Positions 56,992 to 64,000 of a DNA stretch of 64,000 nt are shown here, piece after piece; the stretch's first letter is position 1, and every line of letters starts with the position of its first letter. This DNA is from Macrolepiota albuminosa (lineage: Eukaryota > Basidiomycota > Agaricomycetes > Agaricales > Agaricaceae). The notes beneath the pieces were generated by a model that searched no databases, was not told the origin of the DNA, and worked only from the letters and a program-made list of their open reading frames with translations. Location: positions 1,997,205 through 2,061,204 of the forward strand of contig JAMWFC010000051.1 of the NCBI GenBank assembly GCA_027475525.1, given 5' to 3'. The position numbers were made by a program, and so were the translations under genes.

Positions 56992-58262
56992 ATGAGTGTA
57001 TCTCTCTTCTTCGTTGCATTTTCCTCATGTCTCCAAATCATATCTGTCACGGCGTCAAGACATACCGACATTCCTCATCCGGCAAACCCTTTCCTTGACC
57101 CAGAACATGATCCTTTCAATCCTCTGAAATATATTACTAGCAATGCCTTAACAGCCGTGGCATTCTGTAAGCCATGATCTTTCACTTCTTTTGTAGATCC
57201 CAGAAATCCCCACCAGCTCTCATAATGGTGGTTGCTATCTCACAATCGTTATTTGTGAAGAGATACGGAGCAAAATGGATGTTATCTATGGTTATCGGTG
57301 CCTACAGTGTGTCATACGCCGTTTATTTGGATTCCAGGTTCAAATTTGGAACCAGCATTTGCTTTTGGACTGGCCACTCGGTTCGCTCTTCACATGCATC
57401 CCGAGTCCAAAGGATGGTATATCATGGAATACGTTTTTGTCGTTCTTTCGGTACGAGCAGTGTCCTGAATATCCCTGTCAGTTGAACTGATCATGATCAA
57501 AGCCCTGTGCTTTTATTGCTGCAGATTACATCCTTTTGGGGCATCTGGCGTTGCACTTGAATTCCTCGCACCTTTTGTTCATATCAGCGCGTAGGATTAC
57601 TCTGGCCTTTGTCTCGTCTGATATTACGACCTTTCTCATACAGGTATGTTTACATTTTCCAAAGGTTCAATCATATATCAATATCGACATAAGGCCTGCG
57701 GTGGTGTTCTTGCTGTATCAGCAAATGACCCTCATCGTCAACTGGCTGGATCACATGTTAAGTTGTCGTGATTCAAGGACTTCCTCGTTGGCCTTGACGT
57801 GAGCATTTTTTGCAGGTATTCTTAGCTGGCCTTGCCCTCCAGTTGTTCTCATTCTTCATCTTCTTCTGTATATATTTGCTTTTCCTGTACAGGGTCTATA
57901 ATTACACCCCCGAAGTATGGAGAAGGGATCAGCATGAACATTGGTATAAAGATTGGCGAACATTAGCATTTGTGCTGATGATCAGCTGTGTAGGAATCCT
58001 GGCAAGTATGTTCTCGAACTCTCGAATATATTTTTTGACCTCTTTGAAGTAGATTCGATCGGGATATCGTGTAGTCGAACTCTCCGAAGGCTTTCAAGGA
58101 CGTCTAGCCACTTCAGAGGCATTCTTCTACGGATTGGATACTTTCCCTCTTTTCATCGCAGTCGTTGTTTATATTCCATTTTGGCCTGGACGGTTCATTC
58201 GAGATGTGTCATCCGAGAGGAAACCTATCTCCACCATAGGTCAAGAAGTAATGAAAGATTAG
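56992..58262 (+). CDS. RTA1-family membrane protein, copy B
   Basis: This paralogue of the gene at 46715 matches it closely in exons and introns. The start at 56992 gives MSVSLFFVAFSSCLQIISVT, then DIPHPANPFLDPEHDPFNPL, SPPALIMVVAISQSLFVKRY, FGLATRFALHMHPESKGWYI, FIAADYILLGHLALHLNSSH, VFLAGLALQLFSFFIFFCIY and IRSGYRVVELSEGFQGRLAT. It ends STIGQEVMKD with the stop at 58260-58262, six codons beyond the stop of copy A. The family is fungus-specific, with seven predicted helices; substrates here are unknown. It is convergent with the SDR gene, whose stop lies 127 bp away. The pair probably arose by tandem duplication. Confidence 0.78.
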
Positions 58263-58389
58263 GATGATGACAAGTACCATGTCCGTCGTTGTGAAGATAA
58301 TAAAACAGCTACCTTTTTTGAATCTTGTTACTTCAATAATCAAGAACGTTTCTCATTAATCATTTCTCTACGCCGCCAAATAGTATTTT

Positions 58390-59378
58390 TTACTCGGATC
58401 TATACGGTCGACATACTTCGGAATCCCAAGAAACAAATTGTCCATTGAGTGCAGGTTGGGCTCGAAGTACCAATGAAGCAATTACTTGTCCTGCATCCTC
58501 AGGCTTGACAAGTTTGCCTTCACGATGAGCCTTGACAAATTTCTCATGATCTTTTTCTGCCAGAAATGAACCTTCATTCGCCCGCAGCGTAGCTTGCATC
58601 TGCTTGAAAATGAAAAAAGGGACCTAATGTTAAACAAGGACACAACGTACATTGGTGTCTACCATTCCTGGCCGCAGTGCCACAGAGATAATTGTGGGTT
58701 CTTCCTCTGCAATTGTTCTGAAAGGAGTGTTATCGCGGAAGTGATTACACCATTGCGCTATATCGTACCTGCACAAAGAATTCATGGCGGCCTTTCCCGC
58801 ACTGTATGGGCCCCAGCCCACTGAACCCTTGACTGCAGAGCCAGAGCTCACGAAAACCACCCTTCCTCCCAATTCACTTCTCCTTAAGGCAGGTAGTCCA
58901 GCTTTGAGAGCAGTTACGAGAGAAAAGAAGTTAACATCAAAGTGGTTCTTCCATGCAGAAAGCGGAGAATCTCCCCCAATCGGTCCAAGGGGCTCGAGTG
59001 TACCTGCATTGAGAATCAGGCCGTCGATGTGTTTATATCTTTGTTCAGCAAGAGCTATCGCATTATTTAGGGATGATTCGTTTGCGCTAATGACGATAGG
59101 TGGATAAGAGCTTGATAAGAGCATGTTGTTTTGAGGTTGACACTGACATATCGCATGGCACGATGAGTAGGTCGTCTGAGGACAACGCAACCAACTCCGG
59201 AGTCTGAGTCCTGGAAAGCGCAACGACCTGGGCGTGGAATTTCACGAGAAGAAGTTTCGTAACAGCCAATCCGATTCCTCTAGCAAATAATAGGAATCAG
59301 ATAGTGGTCAAGAGGCGAGGTTAAACAAAACCTAGAAGCTCCAGTAACAACAACAACATGTTTGCGAGCTGATTTCAT
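58390..59378 (-). CDS. Short-chain dehydrogenase/reductase (Irc24/YIR035C-like)
   Basis: This is a classical NAD(P)-dependent SDR, resembling the yeast benzil/sepiapterin reductase-like group. The start at 59378 gives MKSARKHVVVVTGASR, splicing to GIGLAVTKLLLVKF (TGxxxGIG cofactor motif). Then the exons give HIDGLILNAGTLEPLGPIGG (NAG motif), VFVSSGSAVKGSVGWGPYSA (catalytic Ser and Tyr) with GKAAMN (Lys), SVALRPGMVDTNMQATLR and a C-terminal PALNGQFVSWDSEV. The stop is at 58390-58392. Three introns. About 260 residues, normal for the family. Substrate unknown. Confidence 0.85.
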
Positions 59379-59529
59379 GGCTGAAGCGGGAAGAGTTATT
59401 GTTGTCTTGTGCCAACACACGCATCACGACTCGGAAAATGATGCTTTTCAACTTAACATTCCTAATTGGCAAATAGTGCCGCAACATATGGATGTACAGT
59501 AGGGTTTATTTTCCGGTTCTACCATGATT

Positions 59530-62176
59530 CTACTGATATGAACTTAGTCGAATGCGAACAGCGTTTGCATGAGCCTGCAGTCCTTCACAGTCAGCTAGAG
59601 TTGCGACTATCGGACCTAGGCCTTTGAGACCATCTGAGGAGATTTGTTGTGATGTAATATGTTTTTGGAACGACTGCGTGTTGACACCGCTAAATTGGCG
59701 CGCATAACCGTTCGTAGGCAACGTGTGATTGGTCCCGGAGGCATAATCACCACAGCTGAACAATGTAATTAGGACGAGAAATTTGAAGGATTCTGTACAT
59801 CTCACGCACCTCTCAGGGGTAAATGAACCAACGAAAACGCTTCCTGCATTATCAATAGACGCCACACAGTCTGGCGCGTTCTCAAGATGGAGGATCAAGT
59901 GCTCAGGAGCATAATCATTTGAAAAGGCAATAGCTTCCTGCGTCGAGGAAGCCTTGACAATGATGCTCTTCGGTATTGATTCTCGCACAATGTCCACTCG
60001 AGAGAGCACTTTGGCTTGCACATCAACTTCTCTTTCAATTTCTGCTAATTTCTCAGCGGTAAGGTTTACAGCAACAAGGATGACCTGTGAGTCGACCCCG
60101 TGTTCTGCCTGGGACAAGAGATCTGCCGCGACGAAGCTGGCATTAGCTGTATGATCCGCAATGACCTGATATGCTAGGTTAAGAAATGAGCAAGCGATTG
60201 ATAACCACACTCACCAAGACTTCAGAAGGTCCAGCAGGCATGTCGATGGATACTAAAGCATCTGTGTCATTTTGGACTAGCATCTTAGCTGCAGTCACCC
60301 ATTGATTGCCAGGGCCGAAAATTTTGTCCACTTTCGGGACAGACTTAGTTCCATAAGCCATCGCAGCGACCGCCTGAGCACCACCCGCCTTTAAGATGGC
60401 CGAAGCACCGACTCGATGAGCAACGTACATGACTTCAGGGGATATGCTACCGTCTGCTCTGGGGGGTGTAGCGAGTACTATTTCTTTGCATCCAGCCACT
60501 TGCGCAGGGATACCGAGCATGAGGGCCGTCGAGGGAAGGATTGCAGTACCTCCGGGAACATACAAGCCAACTCGGGCAATGGGGCGAGCAAATCTAGAGC
60601 AGACAACGCCAGGCATTGTCTCGACAACAAGTGTCTCTTTGTCCACCTGTGCTTCGTGGAATTTGCGGATATTATGATAAGCCTGGTCGATAGCGGCACG
60701 GATATCAGGATTGATATCCATCGTTTCTGGTGCGAAGGGGGGAAGAACGACGGTCGAATTGAGTTGTGCTTTGTCAAATTTGGCCGTAAATTCAAGAAGG
60801 GCAACATCACCACGAGCACGGACGTCGTCGATGATGGGCTTAACTTTGAGCATCATCTCGTCTGACCTAAGGACAGGGCGTCGAAGGAGTTCTGCGCGTG
60901 CATCAACGGTAATACCGGCCAAATCTGCCGTACGCATACGAATGACGTCGTCTGATTTCAGCGTCTCTGTCTGAATAGGTGATTTAGATTGCACGGCGGG
61001 CGTTTTTGTCCATTGAGGTTTGGCATTACCAGGCCTACGGGTAATGATTTTCGCCTTGAGGTCAAGAGACCTTTCGATGTCTTCGATACCAACGCCCGCT
61101 TGGACACATTTCGTCATGGCAAAGTAGAATAGATCAGCAGCCTCGAAAGCAACATCTTTTTTGTCGGTAGCACGGCAAAGTTCATCTGCCTCCTCCATGA
61201 TTTTTGATTGCAAGAGAGAGGAATCATCGAAAAGTCGCCTTGTGTATGACCCTTCTGGAGCGGATGAAAGTCGCGAACGAAGTGTACTCTCGAGCGCGGA
61301 CAATCCGCTAATCTCAGAGAAGCACGACTGACGATTGAGATGGCAGAAACCCGCACCATGCTGCTTGACTCGGAATTCAAGGCTGTCGGAATCGCAGTCC
61401 ATGGTGATGCGGACAACCTCTTGCGTCGCTCCCGATGTTTCTCCTTTCCTCCATAGGCCGTGTTTCCTTGATTGATATACTCCCTTTCCGGTGATTATAC
61501 TTTCTGTTACAGATTCTGCCGATGAATATACGAGGCCTAGAGAATGGCCAGTTTCGGAAGCAACAACGGTGGGAAAGAGTCCATCGGGACGGTCAGACAC
61601 AAGGGGTACAAGGAATGCATCGGCAATGTTGATGCGATCGGTGGTTGTGGGTGAAAGTGTGAGTTGGGAAGCAGGAATAACAGGAACTGCCTTTATAGCC
61701 GAAAGTCCTCGTATGTCAGACATCGTGGGCGGAATTTTGTTGTCGCTGAAAACATAAATCGATGAGTTGGTGAAGAACTTGGAGACGGACGAAACGAGGT
61801 CAATGTCAATAACTTGGGTTTTCAAGAATACACCGGATACGCCGTTTCGCACAGTGTCTGTTACTGCACTGACGTTTCCGACATCGAGGAGAAGAGACAA
61901 TCGTTTGGATGGAAGGCCAGCGGCGATGATATCTTTCGCCAGATGGAGTGGCACGATAATTTTTTCTACTCCTTCGTTCAACCACGATAAGATGAGATCG
62001 ATGTCGACAACGAGGCTATTTTCGAGAGAGACAAAGCATCGAACGTTCTGCGGGAGAATAGAGATACTGGAAGGTGGTACCACGACTGGGCCAATGCGCG
62101 CGAGCGCCTCTATGAGGTGTTTGGCCTGTATGAGGTGTTCGGCCTGCTCATCGAGAAGAGGTAGAAAAACAGTCAT
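59530..62176 (-). CDS. HIS4: Trifunctional histidine biosynthesis protein HIS4
   Basis: HIS4 catalyses steps 2, 3 and 10 of histidine synthesis. The start at 62176 gives MTVFLPLLDEQ. The PRA-cyclohydrolase domain (about residues 235-290) shows WRKGETSGATQEV, MDCDSDSLEF and GAGFCHLNRQSCF. The PRA-pyrophosphohydrolase domain (about 293-375) shows KIMEEADELCRATDKKD and FEAADLFYFAMTKCV. The histidinol dehydrogenase domain (about 415 to the end) shows FARPIARVGLYVPGGTA, GGAQAVAAMAYGTKSVPKVD, KIFGPGNQWVTAAK, IDMPAGPSEVLV and CGDYASGTNHTLPTNGYAR with SVFVGSF before it. The stop is at 59530-59532. There are only two short introns, near 60168-60212 and 59757-59812. Catalytic regions look complete. Confidence 0.95.
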
Positions 62177-62403
62177 CGAGCAAAAACAACTTCAAATTGT
62201 TTGTTCTTGGAAGGTTTACGGATCAGGTAAACTCTCAGCATCAGCATAAACTTAACTACAGAGATAAGCGATAAATATACAAACTATGTAAGACATGAAG
62301 CGAAAAAACGAACTGCCGACATGAGGGTATATGAGTAAATACTACTAGTAATGACTGGGAGCGCGGGCCGCCGCCAGAGATAAAGCCAGGAAAATTTTGT
62401 GTA

Positions 62404-63944
62404 TCAAATCCAGCCAGCCGGAGGGGAAGGACCGCGGTGTTCTTCGCTTCGTCTTCGTGATGGTTCATTCCATGACTGAGGTGTAGGTAGGGACCTCGGA
62501 ATAGTCATGTCAACTGAGTTGTCATTGACATTCGCTGAACCTGAAGATCGCGAGTTGCATGGATTAGAGTTGAAGTCACTCTCCACGCTTTCAAGTAATG
62601 CGTGGAGATTGTGAAAGGATGTTTCCATACTGTGCGAAACTGTACTTGTGCTTTGCCCGCGTGTATGTAGTCGAAGGCCATGCCGCAGCCGGATCTCATT
62701 TACGCACAGTTCACGCAGGCCCTCAAGGCCAAGATATGTAGCTTCATCACGGAGCTCGAGAAGGCTGTCAAGAAATTGATTGGACGACAACATGTGAATG
62801 CTTCTTGGGAGGGTCTCTGGGGCATCCGGAGAACCCAGGGGAGATCTGAGATAATTGAAGATATGTGGGTAGCTAAAGACAGTTAGCAGAGTGAATCAAA
62901 ATTCAAGTACATAACGCACGAGGTGCTTGACCTATCTAGGAAGAGGTGTACACTGAATGACACTTGGCAAAGAAATCCTCGAGATGTCAGGTGGTGCCGA
63001 TACGTCGACATATCATCACTTGTATGTGAGTATATAGACGAAGCTCTGGAGGTACAGTCAGGTGGAAATAGGGATCGCAGATATTCGGATAAATGAGAAG
63101 GACGTGAGTTCAAGGTCTCCAAAGTCGTCTTGTGAGACGCTGTGGAGGTTTCAACGGTTACAATAATCTTAGAGTGATCAATTACGCCAGTAGGTACTTC
63201 TGAAACAAGTATCGGCCGAAAGGGAGGAGGGGTAGGAGTTGTAGAAAGGTGCGCAGGCAGAGGTGGTACAGTAGTTACATCCTCGACGTGTTGGACAGGT
63301 TTCATTTTGAGGGATGATCTAAGCGAGGCGGAAGGGACAGGAAGTGCACGTGTAGGTCGAGATGGTTTAAGGGCCTCTAATACGTCTGATTCTTTTCCCT
63401 CTGATTTCAGCAAGGGTACGGGTGGGTTTGCTGGAGAAAGTTCGGTTGCTGAGATAGCTGGAGATGGGAGAAATACGGGTAACAGAACCTTTTGAGAGGT
63501 AACGGAGTCTCTGATTTTGTGCTCTTCTGGATTGGGAAGGCCAGTGTCCGGCTCTCCGTCAAAGGTAATTCTCACTCCCGTCGCACGGAGAGCTTCATCC
63601 GGAGTCCTAACAACCGTTGCGCCAGATCCAAGGGTACCACTTCGGGACTGATGCATAAGATCAGCTGAACGAATGAGTTTTGGTTCGGAAATACGAGTTG
63701 GTTTGGTATGAGTGTGTGGGGAAGAAGAAAATTGAGATGAGTTACGTGACAACCAGTGCATCGTATTCGAGATAGAGGGCTTTCGACCGCGCGAGGGGGT
63801 AGGCGGAGGGGAACTTCGAGCAGAAGTAAGAGTGGCTTGAGAAGTGGGGCGAGAAGTGGGATCGAAGGAGTAAGATATAGGCGGAGGCTGAGGAGTGCGT
63901 GAAACGCGTGGAGCTGGCGAACGAGGCTTTGTGCTGGAAGGCAT
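62404..63944 (-). CDS. BTB/POZ-domain protein with long disordered N-terminus
   Basis: This belongs to a fungal BTB/POZ protein type of unknown partner. The start at 63944 gives MPSSTKPRSPAPRVSRTPQP, followed by about 250 S/P/T-rich disordered residues. The BTB-like fold begins near KIIVTVETSTASHKTTLETL and HLSEYLRSLFP. It continues through short exons to ILNYLRSPLGSPD-type sequence, SSNQFLDSLLELRDEATYLG and LEGLRELCVNEIRLRHGLR. The tail is again S/N/P-rich, ending SPPAGWI with the stop at 62404-62406. About four introns between 62790 and 63060; their exact borders are uncertain. It lies upstream of HIS4 on the same strand. Confidence 0.8.
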
Positions 63945-64000
63945 GATGACGAGGTGGAGAGGGAAAAATGCTAAGAGAGGGCTTTAAAGACATCTTGTCT

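Overview
The window is nuclear DNA of a filamentous basidiomycete, most likely a mushroom-forming agaricomycete. Genes are dense and cut by many 48-65 nt GT-AG introns. The encoded SSD1/DIS3L2 homologue, zinc-cluster regulator, HIS4 trifunctional enzyme, double-barrel FEX, DUF7704-like protein and RTA1-family proteins are fungal in character. No rRNA, tRNA, CRISPR or prokaryotic feature was seen.

Layout. Positions 1-14.8 kb are compact housekeeping: the 3' end of an unrecognised gene, TCTP (-), UTP15 (+), CTNNBL1 (-), RBM42-like (-), RPL5 (+), MED17 (-) and a Zn2Cys6 regulator (+). Positions 15-33 kb hold VPS24/CHMP3, IDH1, SSD1/DIS3L2, an Argonaute (-), a small proline-rich orphan gene and a Ca2+-regulated mitochondrial carrier. 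Positions 33.5-45.4 kb hold a TVP38/VTT membrane protein, RPL36, CK2 beta and fluoride exporter FEX (all -), 3-ketosphinganine reductase TSC10 (+), a DUF7704-like membrane protein (+), VID27 (-) and a small orphan (+). Positions 45.4-58.3 kb are the accessory part: a decayed DDE transposase fragment and two RTA1-like paralogues about 10 kb apart, with a nearly full-length non-LTR retrotransposon between them. Positions 58.4-64 kb return to core genes: an SDR, HIS4 and a BTB-domain protein (all -).

The most striking signal is not a gene. Between 15.7 and 39.5 kb there are eleven perfect head-to-tail direct duplications, and every one has a period of exactly 77 bp. They fall indiscriminately in exons, introns and intergenic DNA, and would frameshift several core genes. 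Beside at least five of them, homology implies extra single-base deletions, mostly in short homopolymers (argonaute, the carrier twice, FEX, TSC10). I read this as unmerged k=77 overlaps between contigs, with poorly polished flanks, so gene models in 15-40 kb must be repaired before biology is read from them.

The best biological candidates are: the LINE, whose ORF1 and ORF2 share one frame separated by a single UGA inside a continuous predicted coiled coil; a hydrophobic segment in its ORF2; an SSD1/DIS3L2 protein that keeps its four catalytic aspartates and also carries NDR/Cbk1-type phosphosites and docking-like motifs; and the RTA1 pair flanking the LINE. Convergent and divergent neighbours are very tight: UTP15 and CTNNBL1 stops lie 19 bp apart, and FEX and TSC10 starts 43 bp apart.
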